The position numbers were made by a program, and so were the translations under genes. From the NCBI RefSeq assembly GCF_002567005.1, contig NZ_NUZU01000032.1, positions 22,411-86,410 on the forward strand: a stretch of DNA of 64,000 nt, in the 5' to 3' direction. Shown piece by piece: positions 1 through 9,373 of this stretch. The notes under the pieces are model-generated. The model did not search any database. It saw nothing but the letters and a program-made list of their open reading frames with translations, and was not told the origin of the DNA. Position 1 is the stretch's first letter. Every line of letters begins with the position of its first letter. The stretch is from Bacillus sp. AFS073361. Its GTDB lineage: Bacteria > Bacillota > Bacilli > Bacillales > Cytobacillaceae.

Positions 1-516
1 TACGGACACATCAATTTTCATACTTGGATAGATGACATTGTACAAAGATAAAAATGAATTGAAGTTTGTATGAAAGTTTCCAGAATCACCTTTTTTAGCG
101 GCATCTTTCGCTTGATGAAAAGCAGTCATAATTTGATCTTCCATTTCAACCCATAGGGGTTGATGACTTGTAGCAATCGCATCAATAACAAGTCTAAATT
201 TGACTAATTTATTTATTCGTTCCTCATATTTCATGTTGGAACTAACTGCCGCTTCCACTGCTTCATCATGGGAGGTGTTAATTATTCTCACTTCATCCAT
301 GGTTAATGGTGGATCCGTACCAGCAATACTTGTGAACTGATTTGAAAAATAATCAAGGAGTCTTTTCGCATCTTCATATCTATGAAACTTCACCATTTGG
401 AGTGCTTCATCTGAAATATCATCAAGCCTCTCCATTGGCGATTGTTGTTCTGCATAAATAGATGTGGGAGTAAGCATCATGATAATTGCAAATAAAAATA
501 ACCATTTGATTTTCAA
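1..516 (-). CDS. ypjB: Sporulation protein YpjB, 3' end cut by window edge
   Basis: The frame is open from 516 to the window edge, giving 172 codons without a stop, so the C-terminal part (and the expected membrane anchor) lies outside. The start is a TTG at 516, preceded by a G-rich ribosome binding site (AGGGGGGACAAGG). The N-terminus is a signal peptide of about 22 residues (MKIKWLFLFAIIMMLTPTSI...). The rest is a helical extracytoplasmic domain with charged and aromatic residues. YpjB is a sporulation-associated protein of bacilli whose biochemical role is not established. The neighbours ypjA and qcrCBA are in the same order as in B. subtilis, which supports the call. The family name is from recall of sequence and synteny. 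Confidence 0.8.
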   Translation of the reverse strand, partial: MKIKWLFLFAIIMMLTPTSIYAEQQSPMERLDDISDEALQMVKFHRYEDAKRLLDYFSNQFTSIAGTDPPLTMDEVRIINTSHDEAVEAAVSSNMKYEERINKLVKFRLVIDAIATSHQPLWVEMEDQIMTAFHQAKDAAKKGDSGNFHTNFNSFLSLYNVIYPSMKIDVSV

Positions 517-582
517 TCCTTGTCCCCCCTTTCATTACTAATAAAATGTATGTAGGGGTGGACAAGGTTAGACCATTTTGGA

Positions 583-1176
583 TTATTTTATTTCAAGCTT
601 GTACCGATTGGACCGAATGGAAAAATAATAGGCAAGGGCAATAGAAAAAATCGAAAGCCAGAATGTAAAATAGCCAATTTGCGGAGTGTAGCGATCAAGC
701 ATATGATAGCTCGGCAACATGAAAAATACATAATCTATCACATCATTATGTAATGTCCAAACAGCTGTGATGATTAAATGCCACCATTTAAAACGATAAA
801 ATGGAGCATACAAAATCCCTTGTACAGCCATTGCAAAATGGGAAAATATTAGCATATAGCCAACTGCATCAAGTTCCCCTTGGACAAAGTAGACTAGTAT
901 GTTCATCACCACTGCCCAAATTCCATATTTAAAAAGTGTGACAATCGCAAGAGCCTCTATTAAAGGCCAGTTTCTCCGTAATAGAAAGGCAATTAAAACA
1001 AAAACAAAGAATAAACTAGCGGTAGGGCTGTCAGGAACGAATGGGAGGAAAATTGCAGGAGTTTCTTTTAGTTGCCACCCATACCAGTAATACCCATATA
1101 TAGTTCCAGCTATATTTATAAATAATAGCAGCTTTATAATTGACCTATGGGCCAAGAGAGGATAAATCCAACTCAC
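583..1176 (-). CDS. ypjA: YpjA, DUF1405 family integral membrane protein
   Basis: The 197-residue protein is strongly hydrophobic with about five or six predicted membrane helices, including an N-terminal segment with a GTIYGYYWY motif typical of the DUF1405 family. Function is unknown. An in-frame ATG at 1182 lies only one base from the AAGGAG ribosome site (1184-1189), whereas the GTG at 1176 has seven bases of spacing; the GTG start (MSWIYPLL...) is chosen for that reason. The gene lies between the qcrC terminator and ypjB, as in B. subtilis, and is likely cotranscribed with ypjB (66 bp gap). Confidence 0.85.
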   Translation of the reverse strand: MSWIYPLLAHRSIIKLLLFINIAGTIYGYYWYGWQLKETPAIFLPFVPDSPTASLFFVFVLIAFLLRRNWPLIEALAIVTLFKYGIWAVVMNILVYFVQGELDAVGYMLIFSHFAMAVQGILYAPFYRFKWWHLIITAVWTLHNDVIDYVFFMLPSYHMLDRYTPQIGYFTFWLSIFSIALAYYFSIRSNRYKLEIK

Positions 1177-1211
1177 AAGCATGCTCCTTCCAGGATTGTT
1201 TTTTTCATGAA

Positions 1212-1244
1212 GAAAAAAGCTGACGATCGTTCGTCAGCTTTTCA
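1212..1244 (-). terminator. Intrinsic terminator after qcrC
   Basis: Perfect inverted repeat: AAAGCTGACGA and TCGTCAGCTTT around a short central segment, followed on the minus strand by a T-rich run (TTTTTTCTTC). It begins 13 bases past the qcrC stop and separates qcrABC from ypjA-ypjB. Confidence 0.9.
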
Positions 1245-1256
1245 ATAATTCGATTA

Positions 1257-2030
1257 TTACTTACCAAGGCCTGAGATAAATTCTGAAAGTGTTTTAAGTT
1301 CTTCGTCAGTACCTTTGAAGATTCCGGGTGGCATTTTTCCACCTTTACCTTCTTTAGCAATTTTCGCTACTTCTTCAGCAGATAGACCAGTTCCAACTAA
1401 TGCAGGAGCACCGGCACCTCCTGAAAGATCTTCACCGTGACAAGTAATACATGTATTCGCACTAGCAATTTTGTAGCCGGCACTCGACTTATCAATATCA
1501 ACCTTTTCAACAATTTTTCCTTGGCGCTCAGCTTGTTCCCAGTCGTGTGTCGCAACAGACTCCCAAGTTAAAAATACGGTGGCAGCTAATGCCAAAAGCA
1601 TAGCTGTAGTTGCAATCGGACGCTTCATTGGACGACGTTCAGGACCATTATCCAGGAATGGAGCTAATAGTAAGCCTCCAAATGCAAGTCCAGGCATAAT
1701 CATAGCTCCGATAACTGTATACGGTCCGGATGCATATGAATATTTTAGTAATTGATACAAAAATAAGAAATACCAGTCTGGCAATGGAATGTAACCAGTA
1801 TCAGTCGGATCCGCTATCCTTTCAAGCGGAGCCGGATGGGCAACAGTTAAACATAAAAAGCCGACAAGAAATACAGCTCCTATCATCCATTCTTTCAAAA
1901 GGAAGTTAGGCCAGAACGCCTCTGTTTTACCAGGGTATTCAGAGTAATCTTTCGGAATCATTTTTTTTCGTTCAGAAGGTGCTAAAACACGTGAATCACC
2001 AACGAACTTTAATCCTTTACCGCGATGCAT
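1257..2030 (-). CDS. qcrC: Menaquinol:cytochrome c reductase, cytochrome b/c subunit
   Basis: This 257-residue subunit fuses a subunit-IV-like membrane part (three helices; PDWYF at 84-88 corresponds to the quinol-site PEWY motif) to a C-terminal cytochrome c domain. The heme c motif CITCH is at 194-198 and the likely axial methionine is M233 in KMPPG. This b/c fusion is the known arrangement in Bacillus bc complexes, which pass electrons from menaquinol to cytochrome c. The gene is last in the qcrA-qcrB-qcrC operon, 63 bp after qcrB and followed by a strong terminator. The start ATG at 2030 gives the usual length. Confidence 0.97.
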   Translation of the reverse strand: MHRGKGLKFVGDSRVLAPSERKKMIPKDYSEYPGKTEAFWPNFLLKEWMIGAVFLVGFLCLTVAHPAPLERIADPTDTGYIPLPDWYFLFLYQLLKYSYASGPYTVIGAMIMPGLAFGGLLLAPFLDNGPERRPMKRPIATTAMLLALAATVFLTWESVATHDWEQAERQGKIVEKVDIDKSSAGYKIASANTCITCHGEDLSGGAGAPALVGTGLSAEEVAKIAKEGKGGKMPPGIFKGTDEELKTLSEFISGLGK

Positions 2031-2093
2031 CGAGCAATCCCCCTCCTTTTTCCGTAGTTAGTAGAAAAAACATCGATTGTGAAAAAACGTTTT

Positions 2094-2768
2094 TTATAGT
2101 GGTCCAGAAATACCTTGTTTACGAATCATTAAGAAGTGGGCTCCCATTAATCCAAGCAATGCACCTGGCAGGAAGAACACGTGAATCGCAAAGAAACGGG
2201 TTAATGTTTGGGCACCAACAATATGTTCATGACCTGCAAGTAAAACCTTAACCTGTGTACCGATAAACGGTGTTGCTTCGGCAATCTGCAGACCTACTTT
2301 TGTTGCAAATAACGCTTTCATATCCCATGGTAATAAGTAACCAGTAAATCCTAAGCCAAGCATAACGAAGAAAATAAGCACTCCGACTACCCAGTTTAGT
2401 TCACGAGGTTTCTTGTAAGCACCTTGGAAGAAAACACGTAGTGTATGTAAAAACATCATTACAAGTACTAAACTTGCACCCCAGTGATGCATTCCACGTA
2501 CAATTTGTCCAAAAGCAACTTCATTTTGAAGATAATAAACCGATTCCCATGCATTTTTAATATCTGGTACATAGTACATAGTTAAAAACATACCAGAGAG
2601 AATTTGAATGACTGTTACGAAGAATGTTAGACCTCCAAAGCAGTATACAAACGCTGAAAAGTGATGCGCTGGATTAACATGCTCAGGTACTTCATGGTCT
2701 GCGATATCGCGCCACAAAGGCGTAATATCTAAACGTTCATCTACCCAATCGTAAATCTTGTTTAACAT
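2094..2768 (-). CDS. qcrB: Menaquinol:cytochrome c reductase, cytochrome b subunit
   Basis: The 224-residue cytochrome b6-type subunit has four membrane helices and the expected heme b ligands H94, H108, H196 and H211. C43 in VYCFGG matches the cysteine that covalently holds the third heme in Bacillus QcrB. The protein takes electrons from menaquinol at the membrane and works with the Rieske protein encoded immediately upstream (1 bp gap). The length equals that of B. subtilis QcrB as I recall it. Nothing is missing or shifted. Confidence 0.97.
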   Translation of the reverse strand: MLNKIYDWVDERLDITPLWRDIADHEVPEHVNPAHHFSAFVYCFGGLTFFVTVIQILSGMFLTMYYVPDIKNAWESVYYLQNEVAFGQIVRGMHHWGASLVLVMMFLHTLRVFFQGAYKKPRELNWVVGVLIFFVMLGLGFTGYLLPWDMKALFATKVGLQIAEATPFIGTQVKVLLAGHEHIVGAQTLTRFFAIHVFFLPGALLGLMGAHFLMIRKQGISGPL

Positions 2769-2769
2769 G

Positions 2770-3276
2770 TTACGCCTCCTTCCGTGGTTCAGCTTTACCT
2801 AAATAAAGAAAACCGTCTTTTTCCTTGAATGGATATACATCAAGCGGGTGAAGTGGTGGTGTACCTGGAACATTGGTTCCATCCTTTGTGTAACGGCCAT
2901 AGTGACATGGACAAAAGAATTGATTTGGATGTTCCTTGTCCGTATTCCAGTTAACAGTACAGCCTAAATGTTTACACACAGGTGAAAGGGCTACAATTTT
3001 ACCTGCATCATTCTTATAAACCCAGGCAGTCTCCGTAACCTCTGACTCATACCATGCATCCTTTTGTTTAAAGCTAAAGTCAACTCGAACCGGCTCGTTA
3101 GTTATTTCAGAAACCTTTTGTTTTGTTGCGACGAAATCTCCGCCTTCTTCAGCCTTTAAAACTGGATCAACTGCAAATCTTACCATTGGCATTAACATAC
3201 CAGCTGCCATAAAGCCGCCTACTCCTGTTAATGTGTAGCTTAAAAATTGACGTCTTGAAACGCGTTGCTTACTCAT
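2770..3276 (-). CDS. qcrA: Menaquinol:cytochrome c reductase, Rieske iron-sulfur subunit
   Basis: The 168-residue protein carries both Rieske [2Fe-2S] motifs: C101-x-H103-LGC106 and C122-P-C124-H125. An N-terminal SRRQFL motif followed by a glycine-rich hydrophobic stretch suggests Tat export with retention as an anchor. The frame stays open to 3333, but the ATG at 3276 has an excellent ribosome site (GAGGGGGG, nine bases away) and gives the family N-terminus, so the upstream extension is rejected. It is first in the qcrABC operon and begins 142 bp after ypiF ends, so a promoter should lie in that gap. Confidence 0.96.
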   Translation of the reverse strand: MSKQRVSRRQFLSYTLTGVGGFMAAGMLMPMVRFAVDPVLKAEEGGDFVATKQKVSEITNEPVRVDFSFKQKDAWYESEVTETAWVYKNDAGKIVALSPVCKHLGCTVNWNTDKEHPNQFFCPCHYGRYTKDGTNVPGTPPLHPLDVYPFKEKDGFLYLGKAEPRKEA

Positions 3277-3418
3277 GCTTATATCCCCCCCTCTATTCAC
3301 GAAGTTAAGTCCGACGGACAAATTTAAACACATATAAAACTAGGACATAACAATGATATATCAATCTGCAAGTTAGGTCAATATCATACTATTTTAAAAA
3401 CATGCTTAAAAGGTGGTT

Positions 3419-3883
3419 TTACTCATTTTCATGCCATTTTTGCGTAAAAAGGTCTAATAATTGTTTTACTTGACTATCAACAACCGCCATTTTCTGTGAA
3501 TCATTCATGTGTTCCAGTGGGATTGATGGAAGCCATATTATCGTTCCGGAAAGTTCTTCTTCTCGTGATCTCCAATCAATTTCGGATGTAATGTAAAATA
3601 TGTGTTTAAATTCCCCCTTTTGAAGGCTAGCCTCCCATTCCTTCAAATCACTAATGATATTTTCTCCATTTTTGGACTTCAAATATGTATATGGAGGTAA
3701 TAATAATAATCTTCCCGTAAATTGCCTTTCTAGATGTCCAGTAAGTAATGTGATAAATTCCGCAGCTGTCGCAGACTGTTTCATCTCCCCCCCCACAGAT
3801 ACAGCCAGCAATGGCACAACAGCTGTGTCTACATATTCCTTTGCATTCAAATACGTCTCAATATCTTGAGGTGTCCATTTCAT
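3419..3883 (-). CDS. ypiF: YpiF, DUF2487 family protein
   Basis: A 154-residue soluble protein of unknown function starting MKWTPQDIETYLNAKEYVD. That opening and its position between ypiB and qcrA match B. subtilis YpiF (DUF2487). The frame extends upstream to 3976, but that part would run into the ypiB terminator and has no better ribosome site, so the ATG at 3883 is preferred. The ribosome site upstream (AAAGGTTGGTG) is moderate. A role linked to the bc complex is suggested only by position. Confidence 0.85.
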   Translation of the reverse strand: MKWTPQDIETYLNAKEYVDTAVVPLLAVSVGGEMKQSATAAEFITLLTGHLERQFTGRLLLLPPYTYLKSKNGENIISDLKEWEASLQKGEFKHIFYITSEIDWRSREEELSGTIIWLPSIPLEHMNDSQKMAVVDSQVKQLLDLFTQKWHENE

Positions 3884-3975
3884 ATTTATGCACCAACCTT
3901 TTGATTTCACTATTATCATAATATCATTTTCTACAGAAACAATAAAAGATATAGTGCAATATTTAGAAAATCCCA

Positions 3976-4013
3976 AACAAAAAGGAAGCTGCTTATCGCA
4001 CGCTTCCTTTTTG
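3976..4013 (-). terminator. Intrinsic terminator overlapping the ypiB 3' end
   Basis: Arms AAAAAGGAAGC (3979-3989) and GCTTCCTTTTT (4002-4012) form an eleven-pair stem with T-runs on both sides. The distal arm lies inside the last codons of ypiB, whose stop ends at 3993. Confidence 0.85.
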
Positions 4014-4559
4014 TTCTGACATGGTTAACTGATTAAGCTTTTGTGTAAGAACTTGAAATGCTTTTCGATCTTGATTATCAAGGGCCTCATCAATTAATTG
4101 AAGGATTTTCTCACGTTGAAAATGTTCAATACTGCGCTGCAATAATTGTTCTGCAATAATTCCATCCTTCTCATTCACTTGCAGGTGTTTGGGAACGTAT
4201 AAATTCTCTTCAAGAACCGCAGCATACTGGTGTGCCTGATTAGCAGCATGAAAGTTTAATTGGATAAAAATATCCTCATCACGATTTAAGCGAATGTCGT
4301 GAAAAGACTTTTCAGCATCTGTAGTCATCACATTTTCTTTATAGAATCTAAATGGTACCTTATCGACGCAATGTGTAGACATAATTAAACCTCTCGGACA
4401 ATACTGTGCTTGCTCCACAAAATGGACCTTCTCCATTAATTGATCGTGGCTCATTAGATAATTAAGAATCCAAACACATTCTCTTCTCTTTAATTGATAA
4501 TGATTTAAAAACCAGCGAATAAAGTCCTTCTTCTCGTTGACAGAAACAGGGGTTGCCAT
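3993..4559 (-). CDS. ypiB: YpiB, UPF0302 family protein
   Basis: A 188-residue cytoplasmic protein starting [20 protein letters not shown], recognised as UPF0302/YpiB. It holds the conserved [17 protein letters not shown] segment and a charged C-terminal helix. The ATG at 4559 sits six bases after GAGGAGGGA and is preferred over the open frame to 4580. Molecular function is not known. It follows ypiA by 33 bp and is probably cotranscribed; the last codons form part of the terminator. Confidence 0.88.
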   Translation of the reverse strand: MATPVSVNEKKDFIRWFLNHYQLKRRECVWILNYLMSHDQLMEKVHFVEQAQYCPRGLIMSTHCVDKVPFRFYKENVMTTDAEKSFHDIRLNRDEDIFIQLNFHAANQAHQYAAVLEENLYVPKHLQVNEKDGIIAEQLLQRSIEHFQREKILQLIDEALDNQDRKAFQVLTQKLNQLTMSEQKGSVR

Positions 4560-4592
4560 GATAGTTTCCCTCCTCTGCAAATTCAGCTTTTT

Positions 4593-5858
4593 TTAATCTT
4601 TCAACCCTGTAAGACGTTCAAGTAAATCCATATACTCCCCGTTTGTTGGATCTTCATTTAGCAACTGTTTAAAAATTTCGGCGGCGCGGTCGCTTTTTCC
4701 TTCTTCAATTAGAAAATAACCGTAATCCTGTAAAAATGTTTCATTTTTCTTAAAAAAAGTATATGCACTTTCATATTTGTCTAATGCGTAAGAAAATTTT
4801 TCTAACCTCTGATAGCTTACTGCAGCATCCCATAAGAGTTGGGGTTCTTCATCTTCTTTAATATCAAGTTCAGTAATTAAATCAATGATGTCCTCATATC
4901 TTTCTTGAAGTAAAAAGAGTTTATTTAATGTAAGTGCTGCTTCAATAAATCCTGGGTCTAAGGCAAGTGCTTCACGGAAAAACTGTTCTCCTTCTTCCAC
5001 TTTTCCTAGTTGGGTTGCTATTCTCCCGCCAAAGAAAAATAACTCCTTATTATATTCATCTTGTTTTATGCCTTCTTGAATGGTAAGTAAACTATTTTCA
5101 AGTTCTCCCTCCCTTTCATATGCTAAAGCAAGGTGTAAATATAGAGAATGGTATTCCGGATCCAGCTCTTTCAATTCAGTGAATTTTACGATAGCAGTCT
5201 TGTAATACCCCGCCTGAAGTGCCGTAAAACCATAGCCGAATAAAGTGTTAATCTCTAATTTTTCATTCATTGCCTTTTCATAATAAACTAATGCATCCTC
5301 AAACATCCCAGATACACTTAAGAGATCTGCAATCCGTTGATCTATATTTACACCAGCTATTTCATTTTCTTCTTTTAAAACCTTTTCGTATGCTTCCAGT
5401 GCCTTGGTCACTTCACCTTGTTCACTATAAAGTTCGCCTAAAGCAAAATCTATAATGATTTCATCTGGCAACAATTCCTTTGCCTTCAAAAGTTTTCTTT
5501 CACAAACTTCATACAAACCTTGAACTTGATAAAGATCGGCTAATAAAAGTAGGGATTGTCCATAATTCGCATCATGTTCTGATATCTTTTCAAGAACAAG
5601 AATTGCTTCTTCGTCTTCACCGGCTTCAACTAATATTTCACCTAACAGGACAAGAAGCTCACCTTCCTCAGGGAATGTTTCTAATAAATTTGCTATTAGT
5701 GACTTTGCCTCTTCTAGGAAACCATATTGATACATTTCTTCGCTAAGAAGAAACTTTTCATCGGGCATACCATTTTGTAATACATCATTATATTCAATTA
5801 AGGCCTCATTATGTTGACCATTTTCTAACATGGTAATAATTTTATTCACTCGTTCCAT
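4593..5858 (-). CDS. ypiA: YpiA, tetratricopeptide repeat protein
   Basis: The 421-residue protein is built almost entirely of tetratricopeptide repeats: about eleven helix-turn-helix units with recurrent Gly/Ala/Tyr and Asp-Pro positions (for example ALALDPGFIEAALTL and KELDPEYHSLYLHLALAY). There is no signal peptide or membrane segment, so it is a cytoplasmic scaffold of unknown partner. Position between aroA and ypiB matches B. subtilis ypiA. Start ATG at 5858 follows a GAGAGG site. It lies 21 bp after the amidohydrolase-like gene and may be its operon partner. Confidence 0.9.
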   Translation of the reverse strand: MERVNKIITMLENGQHNEALIEYNDVLQNGMPDEKFLLSEEMYQYGFLEEAKSLIANLLETFPEEGELLVLLGEILVEAGEDEEAILVLEKISEHDANYGQSLLLLADLYQVQGLYEVCERKLLKAKELLPDEIIIDFALGELYSEQGEVTKALEAYEKVLKEENEIAGVNIDQRIADLLSVSGMFEDALVYYEKAMNEKLEINTLFGYGFTALQAGYYKTAIVKFTELKELDPEYHSLYLHLALAYEREGELENSLLTIQEGIKQDEYNKELFFFGGRIATQLGKVEEGEQFFREALALDPGFIEAALTLNKLFLLQERYEDIIDLITELDIKEDEEPQLLWDAAVSYQRLEKFSYALDKYESAYTFFKKNETFLQDYGYFLIEEGKSDRAAEIFKQLLNEDPTNGEYMDLLERLTGLKD

Positions 5859-5879
5859 TGACTCTTACCTCTCGTTCTC

Positions 5880-6782
5880 CTAGATTGACAGAGAAAAATA
5901 GGATGGGATTCGCACCCTAACATGTTCTCCATTTCCAGGTTTAAATATCACGTTACCACTTGCTCGTAAAACCTCCCCCTTGTGGACGGTTACTACGAGT
6001 CTATCACTATGATAATGAAATATATTCACTTCATCAACATTCTGGCCTTCATTTATTTTAGTATACAAATTATAACTCACTTCTGTACCACACATTAAAC
6101 TACCTTTTTGCGGATATACACCAATTTTATTTAATACAGAAACAGCCAATGGGATATTTTCTTCAATTTCTTCATAAAGAGCGGGTATATTCTCTCTATT
6201 CATGATACCATTCCATTTCGACAAAACACCCTTCACTTCCTTCTTGTGAACCGAAGAAATTATTGGGATGAACGGACTGTTGAAAGGAAACATTGCTTCT
6301 TTAATCCAACCCCATGGAACTTGTTCTAATTCTTCATGTAATTGAAGGTCTACAAAAATAGCTGGTACTTTTTCTTTCTTACATTTCCTAATAAACGATG
6401 GAGAAATCAATCGAACTGGTATTCTTACCCCAATAAGATAATCTATTGGGCTGCTTAAGAGAGCCGTTTTAAGCGCAGATATTTTTGTGGTTAATTCATT
6501 TTCGTAGGAAACATTAACATAGGTGAACAAGGTGGTGCAACCTTTCAACAAAAAATCTTCAGTCAAATACTTTTTTAATTCTTGAAAGGCTCTAATTTGT
6601 GGAATATTTGAATTAAATAAAACATAGGTGGGGGTCATAATATATGGTTCGGCATTCATTCTTATTAACCGATAATAATTGAAATGCGAGTCAATCCTTT
6701 CTATTCGATTGTTACGTATTATTAGTGAACAAGTTTTTAATTGCTTGTCTTTTAGGAGATTGGCATTTTCAATAATATACAT
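5880..6782 (-). CDS. Amidohydrolase-like protein without recognisable metal ligands
   Basis: I do not recognise this gene with certainty. Both ends of the 300-residue product resemble the beta-sandwich domain of the amidohydrolase superfamily: LIIRNNRIERID near residues 20-31 and VTVHKGEVLRASGNVIFKPG near the C-terminus. Where active members carry the metal-binding HxH after a proline, the text reads TPTYVLFNSN, so the first two ligands are absent. The segment ending in LLKGCTTLFTYV resembles the following strand of the family. The ATG at 6782 follows GGTGGTGG and is preferred over the ATG at 6800, which would bury that site. It starts the ypiA-ypiB group, separated from aroA by a terminator. 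It may be a binding or structural protein; that is inference. Confidence 0.6.
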   Translation of the reverse strand: MYIIENANLLKDKQLKTCSLIIRNNRIERIDSHFNYYRLIRMNAEPYIMTPTYVLFNSNIPQIRAFQELKKYLTEDFLLKGCTTLFTYVNVSYENELTTKISALKTALLSSPIDYLIGVRIPVRLISPSFIRKCKKEKVPAIFVDLQLHEELEQVPWGWIKEAMFPFNSPFIPIISSVHKKEVKGVLSKWNGIMNRENIPALYEEIEENIPLAVSVLNKIGVYPQKGSLMCGTEVSYNLYTKINEGQNVDEVNIFHYHSDRLVVTVHKGEVLRASGNVIFKPGNGEHVRVRIPSYFSLSI

Positions 6783-6889
6783 TATCCACCACCATTTCAT
6801 TGTGTCCTATTTTCTTTTTTGACTATTCTCTTTAAGACAAGCTATGCGAAAATTCCAAAAACTATGCCATTCAATTCGGGATATAAAAT

Positions 6890-6917
6890 AGAAAAAGCTG
6901 CATTGATATGCAGCTTT
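6890..6917 (-). terminator. Intrinsic terminator of the aromatic operon
   Basis: Arms AAAGCTGCAT (6894-6903) and ATGCAGCTTT (6908-6917) with a four-base loop, then TTTTTCTATTTT on the minus strand. The 5' arm begins at the aroA stop codon. Confidence 0.9.
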
Positions 6918-8205
6918 ACTTAATAAGACTATTTAAATGGTCAAAGAAGTTCGGATATGAAACGGAAATCGCTTCTGGGTTTTCTAGAACTGCCTTTTCT
7001 TCACAAAGGAGTGCAGCTATGGCCAGCATCATTCCAATTCGATGATCGCCATGACTAGCGACAGTTCCACCAACTAATTTGGTTTTTCCATGAATAATCA
7101 TTCCATCTTCAGTTGCTTCGATTTTAGCACCTAAAGTTTTTAGCTCATGAACAACTGTATCAATTCGATTTGTTTCTTTTACTTTCAGTTCCTCGGCATC
7201 CTTGATAATTGTTGTACCTTCTGCCTGGGTTGCTAAAAGGGCAATTATTGGGATTTCATCAATTAATTTTGGAATTAAATCTCCTTCAATCACGGTTCCT
7301 TTCAGACTGGAAGTCTTAATAATTAGATCCCCCATTGGTTCAAATGATGATTCCTCGTTCTGGACAATTTCTAAGTCCGCACCCATCTTCTTCATTACTT
7401 CGATAATTCCCGTTCTTGTTGGATTCAGCCCGACATTTTTTAATACAACTTCACTTCCAGGAATTATGGCACCTGCAACTAAAAAGAATGCTGCAGACGA
7501 TATATCCCCAGGAACATGGACTGTCGTTCCGACTAGTTTTTGACCGCCATTGACGATAATCATTTGGTTATCCTTGTGGATTTCCCCGCCAAATTTAATA
7601 ATCATTCTTTCTGTATGATCACGAGTTTCTTCCGGCTCAATAATCACACTTTGACCTTCTGCTTGCAGGCCTGCAAGAATTAAGGCAGATTTAACCTGTG
7701 CACTCGCAACCGGAAGTTGATAATTTACAGGTTTTAATTCACCCCCACGAATAGAGATGGGTGTGTAGGAACCGTTGTTACGACCATCTATTTTTGCACC
7801 CAATTCCGATAAAGGGTTCGTTACCCTCGTCATTGGACGTTTCCCGATTGACTCATCACCAACAAGAGAAGAGAAAAATGGTCTACCTGCCAATATCCCC
7901 ATTAATAAACGGATTGTTGTTCCAGAGTTACCAACGTCTAATACTTCATTTGGTTCGGTTAACCCTTCAAATCCTTTTCCAATAATGTGAAGTTGGCCAT
8001 CAGATTCTTCGATGGTAACTCCGAGTTTTCGAAAGCACGATATTGTGCTTAAGCAATCTTCCCCAGGTAAAAAATTGGTTACTTTGGTTTCACCGTGGGC
8101 AATCGAACCAAACATAACTGACCGGTGTGAAATTGATTTATCCCCAGGAATTGTTATTTCTCCGTTTAAGTGTGTTATGTTTGTCTTCAGTTTTAGAGAC
8201 GTCAT
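6916..8205 (-). CDS. aroA: 3-phosphoshikimate 1-carboxyvinyltransferase (EPSP synthase)
   Basis: This 429-residue enzyme joins phosphoenolpyruvate to shikimate 3-phosphate, the sixth step to chorismate. Seen motifs include GDKSISHR (21-28), which binds shikimate phosphate, the [11 protein letters not shown] signature near residue 93, [11 protein letters not shown], and the C-terminal [10 protein letters not shown]. The length fits the family. It is the last gene of aroC-aroB-aroH-hisC-tyrA-aroA and is followed directly by a terminator. In B. subtilis nomenclature the gene is called aroE. Confidence 0.97.
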   Translation of the reverse strand: MTSLKLKTNITHLNGEITIPGDKSISHRSVMFGSIAHGETKVTNFLPGEDCLSTISCFRKLGVTIEESDGQLHIIGKGFEGLTEPNEVLDVGNSGTTIRLLMGILAGRPFFSSLVGDESIGKRPMTRVTNPLSELGAKIDGRNNGSYTPISIRGGELKPVNYQLPVASAQVKSALILAGLQAEGQSVIIEPEETRDHTERMIIKFGGEIHKDNQMIIVNGGQKLVGTTVHVPGDISSAAFFLVAGAIIPGSEVVLKNVGLNPTRTGIIEVMKKMGADLEIVQNEESSFEPMGDLIIKTSSLKGTVIEGDLIPKLIDEIPIIALLATQAEGTTIIKDAEELKVKETNRIDTVVHELKTLGAKIEATEDGMIIHGKTKLVGGTVASHGDHRIGMMLAIAALLCEEKAVLENPEAISVSYPNFFDHLNSLIK

Positions 8206-8232
8206 GAAAAATCACCTTTTTTATTTATCATT

Positions 8233-9339
8233 TTAAGATCCAATAGATGTAGCATAACTAGAATAGGAGCCAATACATTGTTCCGCTTTTTGACGGTCCT
8301 CTTCTGTTTGAAAACTAATTACTAAGACACCATTTATATCTTCACGTGTTTCTAAAATTCGAATATTTGTGATACTAATTTCTTCCTTCGCTAAATAACC
8401 AGTAATCTCGGAAACGACCCCTGGGTAGTCCGGTACATCAACAAATAAATCATAAAATGCCGGAATTGCACCCTTATCTTTTTGAGGCAGACCATCACGG
8501 AATTGTTTTGCTTGGTGAAAATAGTCATATATTGCCGAACTGTTTTCATCTTCAAGCAGCATTTTGACATCATTCATCTCTTCTTGCCACTGATTGAGCA
8601 ATTGAATTAATATCTCACGATTGTGGAGGAGAATATCTTTCCACATCTTCGGACTGCTTGAGGCAATCCGGGTAATATCTCTAAACCCGCCTGCTGCAAG
8701 ACGCGGAATTAAACTCTCTGCTTCAGCTAACTTTTCAGTTTGGCGAACAATTGAGGCAGCGATGATATGAGGAAAATGACTGACAATCCCTGTAAGATAA
8801 TCATGATTTTCTGGTGTGATAGTTAAAAACTTGGCTTTAGTTCCAATTAACCATGATTTTAATATTTTTACCTTTGAATCATCTATATGTTCCTTTGGTG
8901 TTAACAAATAAAACGCATTTTCAAATAGAATTTCTTTGGCAGCAGAAACACCACTTTTATGTGATCCCGCCATTGGATGCCCGCCGATAAAGGTGATTCC
9001 TCTCTCTTTTAGGCTTTTGGCACTTCCAACAATCTTGCTTTTTGTACTACCTGTATCTGTCACGATTACCTCTGGATGAAGAGGGAGACCCGCAAGGAAC
9101 TTGATAATTTCCTCTGTTTCATTTACAGGTGCAGAAATAATAATTAAATTAGCATCAATAGCGCCACTTTGGATATCTTCAGCTATTTCATCGATAACCC
9201 CAAGCATTTTTGCTAGTCTTGCTTGTTCACTATTAATATCATATCCTACAATCGTTGCATCCTCATGTTCCTTTTTTATACATAGGGCTAGAGAACCGCC
9301 TATTAATCCTAACCCTATAACAAAAACACGGCCTTTCAA
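8233..9339 (-). CDS. tyrA: Prephenate dehydrogenase with ACT domain
   Basis: The 368-residue enzyme oxidises prephenate to 4-hydroxyphenylpyruvate for tyrosine synthesis. The NAD site GLGLIG is at 9-14, the active-site region contains GGHPMAGSHKSG (about 119-130), and a C-terminal ACT domain (about 297-368, LFVDVPDYPGVVSEITGYL) is the expected tyrosine-sensing regulatory part. The start is TTG at 9339, six bases after GGGGGAG. It lies 34 bp downstream of hisC in the aro operon. Confidence 0.96.
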   Translation of the reverse strand: MKGRVFVIGLGLIGGSLALCIKKEHEDATIVGYDINSEQARLAKMLGVIDEIAEDIQSGAIDANLIIISAPVNETEEIIKFLAGLPLHPEVIVTDTGSTKSKIVGSAKSLKERGITFIGGHPMAGSHKSGVSAAKEILFENAFYLLTPKEHIDDSKVKILKSWLIGTKAKFLTITPENHDYLTGIVSHFPHIIAASIVRQTEKLAEAESLIPRLAAGGFRDITRIASSSPKMWKDILLHNREILIQLLNQWQEEMNDVKMLLEDENSSAIYDYFHQAKQFRDGLPQKDKGAIPAFYDLFVDVPDYPGVVSEITGYLAKEEISITNIRILETREDINGVLVISFQTEEDRQKAEQCIGSYSSYATSIGS

Positions 9340-9373
9340 TGATAACTCCCCCTAAAAACAAAGCAGAACTGTT

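Noticed and set aside
3277..3333. Longer N-terminus for the Rieske subunit
   Set aside because: The upstream start has no ribosome site and the extension precedes the Tat motif; the ATG at 3276 has a strong site.
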